Part shown: positions 17,823-26,973 of the stretch, one piece after another | Numbering within the stretch: position 1 is the stretch's first letter | How the letters are laid out: every line of letters begins with the position of its first letter | Notes under the pieces: model-generated | What the model was told of the DNA's origin: nothing | What the model saw: only the letters and a program-made list of their open reading frames with translations | The model's database searches: none | NCBI GenBank assembly: GCA_022402445.1 | Contig: JAKRSF010000005.1 | Span: 124,001 to 188,000, forward strand | Direction of reading: 5' to 3' | Source of the DNA: Cyanobacteriota bacterium | GTDB taxonomy: Bacteria > Cyanobacteriota > Cyanobacteriia > CACIAM-69d | DNA length: 64,000 bases | Program-made: the position numbers and the translations under genes

Positions 17823-19976
17823 ATGGACATTGTGGCGGTGTTGGCGGAGGAGTTGGGGGTGTCGCGCGATCGCGTGGGAGCAGCGATCGCGTTATTCGAC
17901 GAGGGGGCGACGGTGCCTTTCGTGGCCCGCTACCGCAAGGAGCGCACGGGGGGCCTCGATGAAACCCAACTCCATCTCCTGCGCGATCGCCGGGACTATT
18001 TACAGGAATTGGTGGCGCGCCAGGGGGTAATCCTCAAGGAAATCGAGGCCCAGGGCAAGCTCGATGACACATTGCGGTGCAAAATCGAAGCCTGCCGCCA
18101 AAAAACGGAGCTAGAGGATTTATATCTGCCCTTCCGGCCCAAACGGCGCACCCGTGCGTCCATGGCGAAGGAAAAGGGCCTTGAACCGCTGGCGGACGCG
18201 ATCGAGGCGGCGAACCAAACGGCCCAGGGGCAGCTGGATTTGACGGCGATCGCGGCGACCTATGTGAGTGATGCCGTGCCAACCCCCGAGGCGGCCTTGC
18301 AGGGGGCGTCGGATATTTTGGCGGAACGGATCGCCGATCGCGCGGACCTGCGGGCGCTGGTGCGGGAGCGGGTGATGGCCTCCGGTGTCCTGCGCTCGAA
18401 AATTAAGCCGAAGGCCGCCGCTGAGGAGACTAAATTCGACACCTATCGGGACTATCAGGCCAAATTAACCAAAATTCCCGCCCATGCCACCCTGGCGATT
18501 TTGCGGGGGGAACGGGACGGCGTCTTGAGCGTGGCGATTGATTTTGACCGCGATCGCCTCCTGGAAACCCTAGAAAGTCAGTTAATTGTGAGCCGCGATC
18601 GCCCCCTGCGGCAGTTTTTGCAAACGGTGATCGCCGATGCCCTCGATCGCCTCTTGGCCCCCGCCGCGACGGCCCACGCGATCGCAACCCTGAAGGAGGA
18701 GGCCGATCGCGCGTCCGTGGAAACCTTCGCCGCCAATCTGCGGGATCTGCTCCTGGCGGCCCCGGCGGGCATGAAACCGACCCTGGGCATTGACCCCGGC
18801 TTCCGCACCGGCTGTAAGGTGGCGGCATTGGACGCAACAGGGCAATTTCAGGGCTATTTCACCATTTTCCCCCACACCAGCCCGAAACAGCGCCCGGAGG
18901 CGGCCCAAAAACTGCGGGACGCCATCAAGCGCTACGGCATTGAACTGATCGCCATTGGCAACGGCACCGCCAGCCGCGAAACCGCCGCCTTCGTGGCCGA
19001 GGCATTGCAGGGCATGGCGAACCCGCCGATCGCGGTGACCGTCAGTGAGGCGGGGGCGTCGGTCTACTCCGCCAGTGCGATCGCGGTGGACGAATTCCCC
19101 GATTTGGATGTGACGGCGCGCGGGGCCATTAGTATCGGTCGGCGGCTCCAGGATCCGTTGGCGGAACTGGTGAAAATCGATCCGAAATCCATTGGTGTGG
19201 GTCAATATCAGCACGATATCAATCAAAAACTGCTGGCCCAAAAACTCTCGGAAACCGTTGAAAGTTGCGTGAATTATGTGGGGGTTGACCTCAATACGGC
19301 GTCGAAGGAGCTGCTGTCCTTTGTATCGGGCATTACGCCCACGGTGGCGAATAATATCGTCGCCCACCGCAATGGCAATGGCCCCTTCCGCGATCGCAAA
19401 GCCCTCCTAAAAGTGGCGAAATTAGGCCCCAAAACCTTCGAGCAGGCGGCGGGTTTTCTGCGCATCCGCAACGGCATCAATCCCCTCGATAACACGGCGG
19501 TTCACCCGGAAAGTTACGGCATTGTTGAAGCGATCGCCCGCGACCTCAGCACCCCCACGGCGGAGTTATCTAAACAGCACGAGCAATTAAAAAACCTGAA
19601 TTTACGGCCATATCTCAGCGATCACGTGGGGGAACCGACCCTGCGGGATATTTTAAAGGAACTGGAAAAACCGGGCCGCGATCCCCGCGCCCAATTTGCC
19701 TATGCCCGCTTTCGGGATGACATCCAAACCCTCGCGGATCTCAAACCGGGGGAAATCCTAGAGGGGGTGATTACCAATGTGGCAAACTTCGGCGCATTCG
19801 TGGATATTGGCGTCCATCAGGATGGCCTCATTCATATTTCCCAGTTGGCGGATCGGTTTATTAGTGATCCCAAAACCGTGGTGCGGACGGGTCAGATTGT
19901 GCGGGTTCAGGTGTTGGAGGTCAATGAAAAACTCAAGCGCATTGGTCTGAGTCTCAAAAATGTGCCTCAGCCATAA
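17823..19976 (+). CDS. Tex family RNA-binding transcription accessory protein
   Basis: A 717-residue Tex protein. In order: helical N-terminal Tex region (about 1-310) with RYRKERTGGLDETQL, a YqgF/RNase H-like domain beginning LGIDPGFRTGCKVAALD near residue 320, tandem helix-hairpin-helix motifs around 480-560 (TASKELLSFVSGITPTVA), and a C-terminal S1 RNA-binding domain from about 645 (GVITNVANFGAFVDIGVH). Tex binds RNA and associates with transcription in other bacteria; its exact job in cyanobacteria is not settled. Full length and all domains are present. Confidence 0.95.
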   Translation: MDIVAVLAEELGVSRDRVGAAIALFDEGATVPFVARYRKERTGGLDETQLHLLRDRRDYLQELVARQGVILKEIEAQGKLDDTLRCKIEACRQKTELEDLYLPFRPKRRTRASMAKEKGLEPLADAIEAANQTAQGQLDLTAIAATYVSDAVPTPEAALQGASDILAERIADRADLRALVRERVMASGVLRSKIKPKAAAEETKFDTYRDYQAKLTKIPAHATLAILRGERDGVLSVAIDFDRDRLLETLESQLIVSRDRPLRQFLQTVIADALDRLLAPAATAHAIATLKEEADRASVETFAANLRDLLLAAPAGMKPTLGIDPGFRTGCKVAALDATGQFQGYFTIFPHTSPKQRPEAAQKLRDAIKRYGIELIAIGNGTASRETAAFVAEALQGMANPPIAVTVSEAGASVYSASAIAVDEFPDLDVTARGAISIGRRLQDPLAELVKIDPKSIGVGQYQHDINQKLLAQKLSETVESCVNYVGVDLNTASKELLSFVSGITPTVANNIVAHRNGNGPFRDRKALLKVAKLGPKTFEQAAGFLRIRNGINPLDNTAVHPESYGIVEAIARDLSTPTAELSKQHEQLKNLNLRPYLSDHVGEPTLRDILKELEKPGRDPRAQFAYARFRDDIQTLADLKPGEILEGVITNVANFGAFVDIGVHQDGLIHISQLADRFISDPKTVVRTGQIVRVQVLEVNEKLKRIGLSLKNVPQP

Positions 19977-20199
19977 TTTTGAGTGACTAACCAAGGCTGA
20001 AAAATTCTTTGAAAGGTCATTATTAAAGGCCATTGTTTAGTAATGGTTAGGTCAGGATGGGTTGCGGTGGGCGTTGCCCAGAAAGCCTAGGTATCCTGGT
20101 GGTAGCCGCCGTTGTGCGGAAGACGATTTGGCCTAAATTTGGCCTAGATCCGTCCCTTTCCCTTTGACTGTTCGCCCCGCCGCGATCGCGCCGAACCCC

Positions 20200-21213
20200 A
20201 TGGAATCCCCAGCCCAGCCCCTGTCCGTGTCGTTGATCGTGCCCACCTATGGCCGCGAAGAGCCCCTGTGCGACACCCTGACGGACGCGATCGCCCAGGA
20301 CTATCCCCACCTGGAAATCCTCGTGGTGGACCAGAGCGCCCAGCATCGCCCCGAAGTGCAGGCCCAGCTCGATCGCCTCGCAGCGGATGGCAAAATCCAC
20401 CTGCACCGCGTCCCCTGGGCCAGCCTGCCCGGTGCCCGGAACTACGCCGCCCGCCGCGCCACCGGGGATATTTTAATTTTTGTGGATGACGACGTGCGCA
20501 TGGAACCGGGCTTTGTGGCGGCCCATGTGAGAAATTACGCCGATCGCGCGATCGGAGCCGTGGCGGGGCGCGTCTTTGACCGCATGAAACTCACCCAATC
20601 CTGCACCCAGGATCTCGAGGAATTTGACTACATGCCCCCCGAGGCCCTCGATCCCGCGATCGCGTGGTACCACCTGGACCTGGTGCGCGCCCGCCAGCCG
20701 CAGCCCACCCTCACCGCTCGGGGCTGCAATATGTCCTTCCGGCGCGAAATTTTCCAAAATTACGGCATCTGGTTCGATGAACGCTATCGCGGCAGCGCCG
20801 TGCGCGAAGAATCGGATTTTTGCTTGAGAATCCGCAAAACCGGCCTCAAAATTTGGTACGACCCCGAGGCCCACCTGGTCCACCTGGGGGAAGAAACCGG
20901 CGGCTGCCACGACGTCAGCACGCGATCAATGGCCTATCAAGTCACTTTCTATCACAATCACTTTTGGCTCGGCCTCAAAAACCTCACGCCAATCCAATGC
21001 CTGCGCTTTTTCGCCAAACTCTTTGACTGCCACGTCCTCGGCCATCCCCCCTGCTACAAGAGCGGTTCGCCCCTCAAAATTGCCGTGCGCGGTGTGTTTT
21101 ATGTCCTCGCCTTTACTAAAGCCATCGGCACCGCGATCGCAGCCCCCTGGGACGACGGCCAGATCTACAGCCGCCGCGATCGCCGCCCCATCCGCGAAGG
21201 CACAATTGCATAA
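20200..21213 (+). CDS. Glycosyltransferase family 2
   Basis: A 337-residue GT-A fold glycosyltransferase. The N terminus has SVSLIVPTYGREEPLCDTL; the metal and nucleotide-sugar binding triad is the DDD at residues 96-98 (LIFVDDDVRMEPG); a later ARGCNMSFRREIF and an acidic EESDFCLR fit the catalytic-base region of GT2. The C-terminal 60 residues contain a hydrophobic stretch (FYVLAFTKAIGTAIAAPW) that may attach to the membrane. Donor and acceptor cannot be inferred. The ATG at 20200 is chosen over a TTG at 20164. thiG follows 41 bases later. Confidence 0.88.
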   Translation: MESPAQPLSVSLIVPTYGREEPLCDTLTDAIAQDYPHLEILVVDQSAQHRPEVQAQLDRLAADGKIHLHRVPWASLPGARNYAARRATGDILIFVDDDVRMEPGFVAAHVRNYADRAIGAVAGRVFDRMKLTQSCTQDLEEFDYMPPEALDPAIAWYHLDLVRARQPQPTLTARGCNMSFRREIFQNYGIWFDERYRGSAVREESDFCLRIRKTGLKIWYDPEAHLVHLGEETGGCHDVSTRSMAYQVTFYHNHFWLGLKNLTPIQCLRFFAKLFDCHVLGHPPCYKSGSPLKIAVRGVFYVLAFTKAIGTAIAAPWDDGQIYSRRDRRPIREGTIA

Positions 21214-21254
21214 TGGGTAATCGCCCAGACCGGACTTTTTAATCAACCTCGCCC

Positions 21255-22094
21255 ATGCCCACCCTCGATCGCACCGTCTCCACCGCCCACAGCCTCATTG
21301 CCGACAGCCCCCTCGCGATCGCCGGCCGCGAATTCCGATCCCGCCTGATGACCGGCACCGGCAAATATCGGAATTTTGACGACATGCGCCGCAGTATTAA
21401 CGCCAGCGGCTGCGAAATCGTCACCGTCGCCGTCCGCCGCATCCAAACCAACGCACCGGGCCACGAAGGACTCGCCGAAGCCCTCGACTGGCGCAAAATC
21501 TGGATGCTGCCCAACACCGCCGGATGCCAAACCGCCGACGAAGCCGTCCGCGTCGCCCGATTGGGCCGCGAAATGGCCAAACTCCTCGGCCAAGAGGACA
21601 ACAATTTCATCAAGCTCGAAGTCATCCCCGACGCGAAATACCTGCTCCCGGACCCCATCGGCACCCTCGAAGCGGCGGAACGACTCATTAAAGAAGGGTT
21701 TGCGGTCCTGCCCTACATCAACGCCGATCCCCTGCTGGCAAAGCGGCTTCAGGAGGCGGGCTGCGCCACGGTGATGCCCCTCGCGTCCCCCATCGGTTCC
21801 GGCCAAGGGCTCCGCAACGCCGACAATATCCGCATCATTGTGGAAAATGCCACCGTTCCCGTGGTGGTGGATGCGGGCATCGGTACCCCCAGCGAGGCGG
21901 CGCAAGCGATGGAATTGGGCGCGTCGGCTTTGTTGATTAATACCGCGATCGCCCAGGCGGAAAACGCCCCCGCCATGGCCCAGGCGATGGCAATGGCCAC
22001 CGAAGCGGGCCGGTTGGCCTATCTCGCCGGACGCATTCCCGTCAAAGCCTACGCCAGCGCCAGTTCTCCTACCACGGGCCTGGTGACGGGCTAG
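21255..22094 (+). CDS. thiG: Thiazole synthase
   Basis: ThiG forms the thiazole phosphate of thiamine from deoxyxylulose-5-phosphate, dehydroglycine and ThiS thiocarboxylate. The 279-residue protein shows the family order: [34 protein letters not shown] (with a lysine in the expected strand), [13 protein letters not shown], and the phosphate-binding [17 protein letters not shown] followed by [18 protein letters not shown]. An N-terminal 25-residue extension precedes the core. thiS and other thi genes are not adjacent. It lies right after the GT2 gene, probably by chance. Confidence 0.96.
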   Translation: MPTLDRTVSTAHSLIADSPLAIAGREFRSRLMTGTGKYRNFDDMRRSINASGCEIVTVAVRRIQTNAPGHEGLAEALDWRKIWMLPNTAGCQTADEAVRVARLGREMAKLLGQEDNNFIKLEVIPDAKYLLPDPIGTLEAAERLIKEGFAVLPYINADPLLAKRLQEAGCATVMPLASPIGSGQGLRNADNIRIIVENATVPVVVDAGIGTPSEAAQAMELGASALLINTAIAQAENAPAMAQAMAMATEAGRLAYLAGRIPVKAYASASSPTTGLVTG

Positions 22095-22203
22095 AAATTT
22101 TTTAGCAATTTCTAAGAAATCCTCCCGGTGCGGCGGCTCAACCCTTCCTTAGATGCCCTTCCTTAGAGATGATCGAAAACTGATCGAAGCCCATCTCAGG
22201 GGC

Positions 22204-22225
22204 AAGGGGTTTAAACCCCTTGTCT
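22204..22225. repeat. Dispersed palindromic repeat, copy 2
   Basis: Identical to 16391-16412, with the palindromic core GGGGTTTAAACCCC, 110 bases after the thiG stop. May terminate the thiG transcript. Confidence 0.7.
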
Positions 22226-22286
22226 AGGGCGATTGGGGCATTTTTTGGCGCGATCGCGCTCCCCAGTGGAGGATTCTCCAGAAATT

Positions 22287-22317
22287 TGCTATGCTGAATG
22301 TAACGGAATATTAAGGA
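22287..22317 (+). promoter_or_regulatory. Likely promoter and ribosome binding site of the ssl1498-type gene
   Basis: An extended -10 element, TGC followed by TATGCT at 22290-22295, sits about 33 bases before the start codon; no clear -35 box is seen. AAGGA at 22313-22317 is a good ribosome binding site ten bases before the ATG at 22328. Confidence 0.4.
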
Positions 22318-22327
22318 TCTTAAAGCT

Positions 22328-22498
22328 ATGCCCTACACCACCGAAGAAGGCGGCCGTCTCAACAACTTCGCCAAGGAACCGCGCATGTACACGGCGGAGC
22401 CCCCGAACGGCGAGCAGAAGCGCAACTATGTGATCCTGGGGGCCTTGGGTGCGGCCCTGGTGGTTGGCGTCCTGACGGTGGCCTTCGTCGTTTCCTAG
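22328..22498 (+). CDS. ssl1498 family light-harvesting-like protein, 56 residues
   Basis: A short cyanobacterial protein easily missed by length cut-offs. The N-terminal half is hydrophilic with EGGRLNNFAKEPRMYTAEPP, the C-terminal half is a single membrane helix (NYVILGALGAALVVGVLTVA). This layout matches the ssl1498 family, annotated as light-harvesting-like, which resembles the start of high-light-inducible/LHC proteins without the chlorophyll-binding helix. It is probably in the thylakoid membrane. Its molecular role is not established. Own promoter-like elements precede it, and it stands alone between thiG and a convergent diguanylate cyclase gene. Confidence 0.85.
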   Translation: MPYTTEEGGRLNNFAKEPRMYTAEPPNGEQKRNYVILGALGAALVVGVLTVAFVVS

Positions 22499-22512
22499 GG
22501 CTCTTCGGCACT

Positions 22513-23496
22513 TCAATCTGACTGACATCGGGGCGTTTGCCCGCGTTCCCCATCCCTGTCCGCCGTGGCGGGGGTGGGGTTTGTGTTGGGATGGGCCGTA
22601 GCCGGTGCGGTGATCCCCAGCCAGCAAACCTGGTTCTTGCCCTGCCGCTTGGCGTCGTAGAGGATGCGATCGATGAGTTCGTAGTTGGTATCGACGGAGA
22701 GGCGCGGATCCAGGGCGGCGAGGCCGATGCTGCTGGTGACTAGGGGGGCGCTTGGTCCCTGGGTGTCGGCTAGGGGGAGGGCGGCAATTTGTTTACGGAT
22801 GGTTTCCGCGATCGCGATCGCATCCGGCAGGGGACAAGCCTCCAGGAGGATCGCGAACTCATCGCCCCCCAGCCGCCCCGCCACATCCCTGGCCCGGATG
22901 GCCTGCTTGAGCACCGTTGCCACCGCCATCAGCAGGCGATCGCCCGCCCCGTGGCCGTAGGTATCGTTGACGCCCTTGAAACCGTCGAGATCCAGCAGCA
23001 TCAGCACACTGGTCCGCCGCGATCGCGCCTCCCCTACCGCCTCCCGCGCCGCCTCCAAGGCCCGATCCACCGCCCGCAGCAGCCCCGCACGATTGCACAG
23101 GCCCGTCAAGGGATCGAGCAGCGCCAAACTGCGGGCCTCCTGGAGAACGCGCGGCATCTGGAGCAGCTTGGGACCGTGGATGGACAGCACCCAAGCGGTA
23201 TAAAAACTCACCAGGCCCGTCACCCATTTCCAGACCCCCTCCACCCAATAATCCGCGTGCCAAATATTCCAAGCGCTGAGGCCATGGCCAATGCCGCAAC
23301 TGAGAATAAAGGCGGCAAAGCACTTGAGAACCGGTTGCAGACCCACACTCACTTCATTCCGATGGATCAGGATCAACGTCGGAATTGAAAAGTAAGCGAC
23401 CATCGTCAATAGGTCACCCCCCATGTGCAGGTACGTCAAGGGCTTATTCCATAGAAAACAACTGCCGTGGGGCATCAATAGCAGAACGGTAGCCAT
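22513..23496 (-). CDS. Diguanylate cyclase with ethylene-receptor-like N-terminal membrane domain
   Basis: A 327-residue protein. Residues about 15-110 form three membrane helices matching the ethylene-binding domain of plant ETR1 and Synechocystis Etr1: helix 1 has D28 and Y35 before SIP (GGDLLTMVAYFSIP), with the exact ETR1 spacing of D25, Y32, I35 and P36, and helix 2 has FILSCGIGH with C67 and H71 in the C-x3-H copper-ligand pattern of ETR1 C65/H69. A GGDEF domain follows from about residue 130: active motif GGDEF at 210-214, product-inhibition site RARD at 201-204. It should make c-di-GMP under control of a copper-bound ligand such as ethylene. I use the ATG at 23496; one at 23475 is also possible. 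Confidence 0.88.
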   Translation of the reverse strand: MATVLLLMPHGSCFLWNKPLTYLHMGGDLLTMVAYFSIPTLILIHRNEVSVGLQPVLKCFAAFILSCGIGHGLSAWNIWHADYWVEGVWKWVTGLVSFYTAWVLSIHGPKLLQMPRVLQEARSLALLDPLTGLCNRAGLLRAVDRALEAAREAVGEARSRRTSVLMLLDLDGFKGVNDTYGHGAGDRLLMAVATVLKQAIRARDVAGRLGGDEFAILLEACPLPDAIAIAETIRKQIAALPLADTQGPSAPLVTSSIGLAALDPRLSVDTNYELIDRILYDAKRQGKNQVCWLGITAPATAHPNTNPTPATADRDGERGQTPRCQSD

Positions 23497-23933
23497 AGGA
23501 CATGGGGGGCAGGGGTGGAGAAAAAGGGGCCGACGGAGCTGGATTTTTGGGTGAATGAAGGGAAATTTTCCCAATTCCCAGACAATTTATAAAATCATTC
23601 AAGTTAAAGCTTGATTTGTTTAATGATCAGCTTCAATCAAGTTGGATTTTGTTTGAATGGATGAATTTCATTTGCTTTGAATTTGATTAAGAATTAACCA
23701 GCTTAAGTTTAATTTTCTGAGAAGAACTTGATTATTTCCAGGCTATTTCAGGAAATTTCAAATGTCAAACTTTGGACATCAAGGCTTGAGACTGAGGGAT
23801 GTATGGCCGTATTTGTTTGGGGTGGGAGGATGGCCAAAAAGTGATGGGGGTCGCATCCCTAAGGCGCTCAAAACAGCCGGGGGCAATCTTTGGTAGGATG
23901 TGCTAAGGGGCACAAATTCACGGGGCCGCAGTT
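23497..23933. other. AT-rich divergent intergenic region, no gene
   Basis: 437 bases between the divergent diguanylate cyclase and pseudouridine synthase genes. About 23575-23770 is strikingly AT-rich for this genome, with repeated phrases such as GAATTTGATTAAGAATTAA and TTTCAGGAAATTTC. No HIP1 site and no credible ORF. It probably holds the promoters of both genes; I cannot assign exact boxes. Confidence 0.5.
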
Positions 23934-24650
23934 ATGAATTTAATGGGGTCGAAGCGCCCGCGCGATCGCGAATTGATCTACCTTCTTTTCCATAAGCCCT
24001 ATCAGGTTCTTTGCCAGTTTTCTGACCCCGACGCGATCGCGGGGGCGACAGTTCCGGGACAGGATGGGACGCGATCGCCGCGACGAACCCTCAAGGATTT
24101 TGTCCCCGTGGCGGAGGTTTATCCGTTGGGTCGCTTGGATTGGGATAGTGAAGGGCTTTTATTGCTCAGCAACGACGGCAGTTTGCAGCACCGTTTAACG
24201 GATCCTAAATTTGGCCATCCGCGCACCTATTGGGTGCAGGTGGAAGGGGTGCCGGATCAGGCGGCCCTGGGGCAATTGCGGACGGGGGTTCGGGTGAAGG
24301 ATTATGTGACCCGTCCGGCCCAGGTGGAATTGCTGATGGAGCCGCCGCCCGTGGGACCACGGATCCCGCCCATCCGCGATCGCAAATCTATCCCCACCGC
24401 ATGGCTAGAAATGACCCTCACGGAGGGGCGCAACCGTCAGGTGCGGCGGATGACGGCGGCGGTGGGGTTTCCAACCCTGCGGCTGGTGCGCGCGGCGATC
24501 GGACCGCTCACCCTGGGGGGGCTCGAACCGGGCCAGTGGCGATCGCTCACGGCGGACGAGGTGGCGCAGCTCAAAGCCTTGGTCAATCACCAGCCTAGGG
24601 GGGAAGGGCCGCGATCGCGTCGTCCGCCCTCGAACCGCCGCCGATCCTGA
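23934..24650 (+). CDS. rRNA pseudouridine synthase, RsuA/RluE family
   Basis: Isomerises a uridine in rRNA to pseudouridine. The 238-residue protein has the family motif [20 protein letters not shown] near residue 63, in which the aspartate of GRLD is the catalytic residue, and the C-terminal [21 protein letters not shown]. The start [14 protein letters not shown] is typical of the short RluE-like group that lacks an N-terminal S4 domain. An Arg/Pro-rich tail of about 20 residues follows the fold. The exact rRNA target cannot be assigned. An in-frame ATG three codons in is an alternative start. Confidence 0.9.
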   Translation: MNLMGSKRPRDRELIYLLFHKPYQVLCQFSDPDAIAGATVPGQDGTRSPRRTLKDFVPVAEVYPLGRLDWDSEGLLLLSNDGSLQHRLTDPKFGHPRTYWVQVEGVPDQAALGQLRTGVRVKDYVTRPAQVELLMEPPPVGPRIPPIRDRKSIPTAWLEMTLTEGRNRQVRRMTAAVGFPTLRLVRAAIGPLTLGGLEPGQWRSLTADEVAQLKALVNHQPRGEGPRSRRPPSNRRRS

Positions 24651-24766
24651 ACCGCCGCGATCAACTTCCCATCAACTGGCCCGTAATCTGCCCAACAACC
24701 GGGGCCTAGGGCGCGGGGCCTACGTGTTCGTAGTTCCTGAAATGGCGGAAACCCGTGAATTTGAAG

Positions 24767-24838
24767 TGGGCGATACTGGATTTGAACCAGTGACCTCTTC
24801 CGTGTCAAGGAAGCGCGCTACCCCTGTGCTAATCGCCC
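24767..24838 (-). tRNA. tRNA-Val (anticodon GAC)
   Basis: A 72-base cloverleaf on the minus strand. The 7-bp acceptor stem pairs GGGCGAT with ATCGCCC, followed by discriminator A. The anticodon stem-loop CTTCC-TTGACAC-GGAAG places GAC at 24806-24804. The T arm reads CACTGGTTCAAATCCAG. CCA is not encoded. No intron. Confidence 0.95.
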
Positions 24839-24991
24839 GCGCGGCCTGCAATTCGGGATGTCATCGGGGGGGATGGACATTGCCCAGAATTGCGGCCGGG
24901 TCATCAAAATATCACGGTGATTTCGGAAACGCAACCCCCAGACCAGAAGGCTACACTCATAGACATCACAGGCACCCGACCCCCCTTGGCC

Positions 24992-25639
24992 ATGGCGATC
25001 CGTTTCTCACTCCTGCTGCTGCCCCTTGCCCTCGGGGGCCTCGCGATCGCGCCGCCCGCCGCCCAAGCCCGCCGCGATCGCCACGCCGACATGCCCCCCC
25101 TAGAGCGCATCGAACAGCACCAAGCCTGTCCGGGCTGCGACCTGCGCTACTTCGACCTGCGGGGAATGGATTTGAGCGGCATCAACCTTGAGGACGCCAA
25201 CTTCTACGGCGCAAACCTGACCGGCGCAAACCTAGACGGCGCAACCTTGACCAACGCCAACTTCGGCTATGCCAACCTCAGCGGAGCCTCCCTGATCGGG
25301 GCCAACCTACACCGGGCCAGCTTCCTCGATGCGGTCCTGGCCGGGGCCGACCTCAGCGGCGCAAACCTCCAGCGCACCTACCTGGGCTATGCGGACCTGC
25401 GATCGGCCAACCTCAGCGGAGCCAATCTCAGCGGCGCAAACCTCTGGAGCGTCCGCACCGAGGGCCTACGCACCTGCGGAGCCATCCTGCCCAATGGCAT
25501 TAGCCTGCGGTCCACCTGCGCCGCCGAAGCGGACCCGGATGCGCCATTGGAAACCGACGGATCCAGGGGGCCAAACGACCTCGCCCCCATTGACAAACCG
25601 GCGCAGAAAGCCCGCCCATCCACCCATCCACCCTCGTAG
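24992..25639 (+). CDS. Secreted pentapeptide repeat protein
   Basis: A 215-residue protein. Residues 1-26 are a signal peptide (MAIRFSLLLLPLALGGLAI then APPAAQA as cleavage region), so the product is exported to the periplasm or thylakoid lumen. CPGCDLRYFDLRGMDLSG leads into about 20 pentapeptide repeats of the A(D/N)LSG type from residue 50 to 155, which fold as a right-handed quadrilateral beta helix. Two cysteines flank the CPGC turn, and CGAILPNG plus a final C suggest a disulfide cap. The tail after 165 is disordered. The ATG at 24992 gives the clean signal peptide and is preferred to the longer frame. Function unknown. Confidence 0.85.
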   Translation: MAIRFSLLLLPLALGGLAIAPPAAQARRDRHADMPPLERIEQHQACPGCDLRYFDLRGMDLSGINLEDANFYGANLTGANLDGATLTNANFGYANLSGASLIGANLHRASFLDAVLAGADLSGANLQRTYLGYADLRSANLSGANLSGANLWSVRTEGLRTCGAILPNGISLRSTCAAEADPDAPLETDGSRGPNDLAPIDKPAQKARPSTHPPS

Positions 25640-25674
25640 GGGCAGGGTTCCCCCGCCCAGCCCCCCCAGCAGCC
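25636..25674 (-). repeat. GC-rich dispersed repeat, short copy
   Basis: Read on the minus strand, GGGCTGGGCGGGGGAA followed by CCCTGCCCCTACG matches the ends of the longer repeats at 45211-45240 and 59159-59190. It starts just at the stop of the pentapeptide gene and can form a hairpin. Confidence 0.55.
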
Positions 25675-25774
25675 CCGCCTCATCCCCACGATCGCGGATC
25701 CAAGCGTGAACGGATTTGGGGCGATCGCGCCGGTCTAGATCGGGAGAGACAGAATTGAGGACACCCCTGATCCA

Positions 25775-26680
25775 CTAATCCATCCCAACCGCCCCCGGCG
25801 ATCGCCCAAAGAACAGCCGCACCCCCGACAGGGCCAGCACCAGCAGAAACAGCACCAGCCCCACCGTGCAGGCATAATTCAATTCCAAATCCTCAAACGC
25901 CCGCTCATAGAGGTAATACACCACCGTCTTCGAGCTACTGCGCGGCCCCCCCTGGGTCATCACATAGACCTCCTCGAACACCTTCGTGGCAGAAATGGCG
26001 GAAATCGTCGCCACCAACACCCCGTAGGGCCGCATCAGGGGAATGGTGATATCCCAATGGCGTCGCCAGCCGTCGGACCCATCGATCGCGGCGGCCTCGT
26101 AGAGTTCCTTAGGAATACCCTGGAGCCCCGCCAGATAAATCGTCATGTAATAGCCCAGCCCCTTCCAGATGGTCACCGCCATCACGCTGAAGAGGGCCAA
26201 GCGGGGGCTCGTCAGCCAGGGCACCGACCCCAGGCCCAAAAGCTGGAGCCCTTGATTTAATAAACCGTTTTCGCTGTAGAGCCAGTTCCAGGCAATGCCC
26301 GCCACCACCAGGGACACCACCACAGGCACATAGTAGGCGGCGCGGAACCAGCGCACCCCCGCCAGCCGCTGGTTGACCAAAATCGCCAGCCCCAGGGGCG
26401 CGATGGTCAAAATGGGCACGACGATGAGCAAATACAAAAACGTTTGCCCGAGGGTTTTCCAGAAGAGGCGATCGCCCGCCAGTTGCCGAAAATTTGCTAA
26501 CCCCACCCACCGGGGCGGCTCCGTGAGGTCATAGCCATATTGGGTCAGGCTCAGGTACACGGCCTGCACGGCGGGATAGAACACCGCGATCGCCAACACC
26601 GCGATCGCCGGGAGCAGAAATAGATAGGGCGTCGCGAGGGCAACGGCCCGGTGGGGATCCAGAATGCGAGGTCGGGCCAT
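25775..26680 (-). CDS. Sugar ABC transporter permease (MalF/UgpA type)
   Basis: A 301-residue inner-membrane permease with six helices. The EAA loop that contacts the ATPase is clear: ELYEAAAIDGSDGWRRHWDITIPLMRP near residue 195, as two pieces ELYEAAAIDGSDGW and RRHWDITIPLMRP. Size and sequence put it in the carbohydrate uptake CUT1 group. Its usual companions, a second permease, a binding protein and an ATPase, are not adjacent, so it must work with subunits encoded elsewhere; scattered uptake genes are common in cyanobacteria. The ATG at 26680 is preferred; the longer frame adds only an arginine-rich stretch. Substrate unknown. Confidence 0.9.
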   Translation of the reverse strand: MARPRILDPHRAVALATPYLFLLPAIAVLAIAVFYPAVQAVYLSLTQYGYDLTEPPRWVGLANFRQLAGDRLFWKTLGQTFLYLLIVVPILTIAPLGLAILVNQRLAGVRWFRAAYYVPVVVSLVVAGIAWNWLYSENGLLNQGLQLLGLGSVPWLTSPRLALFSVMAVTIWKGLGYYMTIYLAGLQGIPKELYEAAAIDGSDGWRRHWDITIPLMRPYGVLVATISAISATKVFEEVYVMTQGGPRSSSKTVVYYLYERAFEDLELNYACTVGLVLFLLVLALSGVRLFFGRSPGAVGMD

Positions 26681-26839
26681 GCTTGGGACGCGGAACCGGC
26701 GGCGGCACCGGAGATGAAGTCGGGGCTGCATTGACTATACCGATCCCTTGGCCCCCGATCCCCACGGCCCCGGATAGGGGGGGATCATTCCCAGACAGGA
26801 CTGTTACAAAACTTCATGAAACCTTGCTGTCTTTAGAAA

Positions 26840-26856
26840 CCTTAGGGACCCTAAGG
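26840..26856. promoter_or_regulatory. Small perfect inverted repeat, candidate operator
   Basis: CCTTAGGG-A-CCCTAAGG (8-1-8) lies in the 293-base gap between the divergent ABC permease and gamma-glutamylcyclotransferase-like genes. No other clear element is visible there. Confidence 0.35.
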
Positions 26857-26973
26857 GGACCGGGGCGGTGGGGCGTTGCCGTTTTGCCCGTTGCTCCGGC
26901 GTTGCGTTGGACCGTCACGATGCGCAACGGGCTGCCGTAAACCCCTTCCGCCGCGCGATCGCGCTCCCTTGCC

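Noticed and set aside
20047-20406. Minus-strand frame between tex and the glycosyltransferase
   Set aside because: Mostly antisense to the glycosyltransferase N terminus, no conserved pattern.
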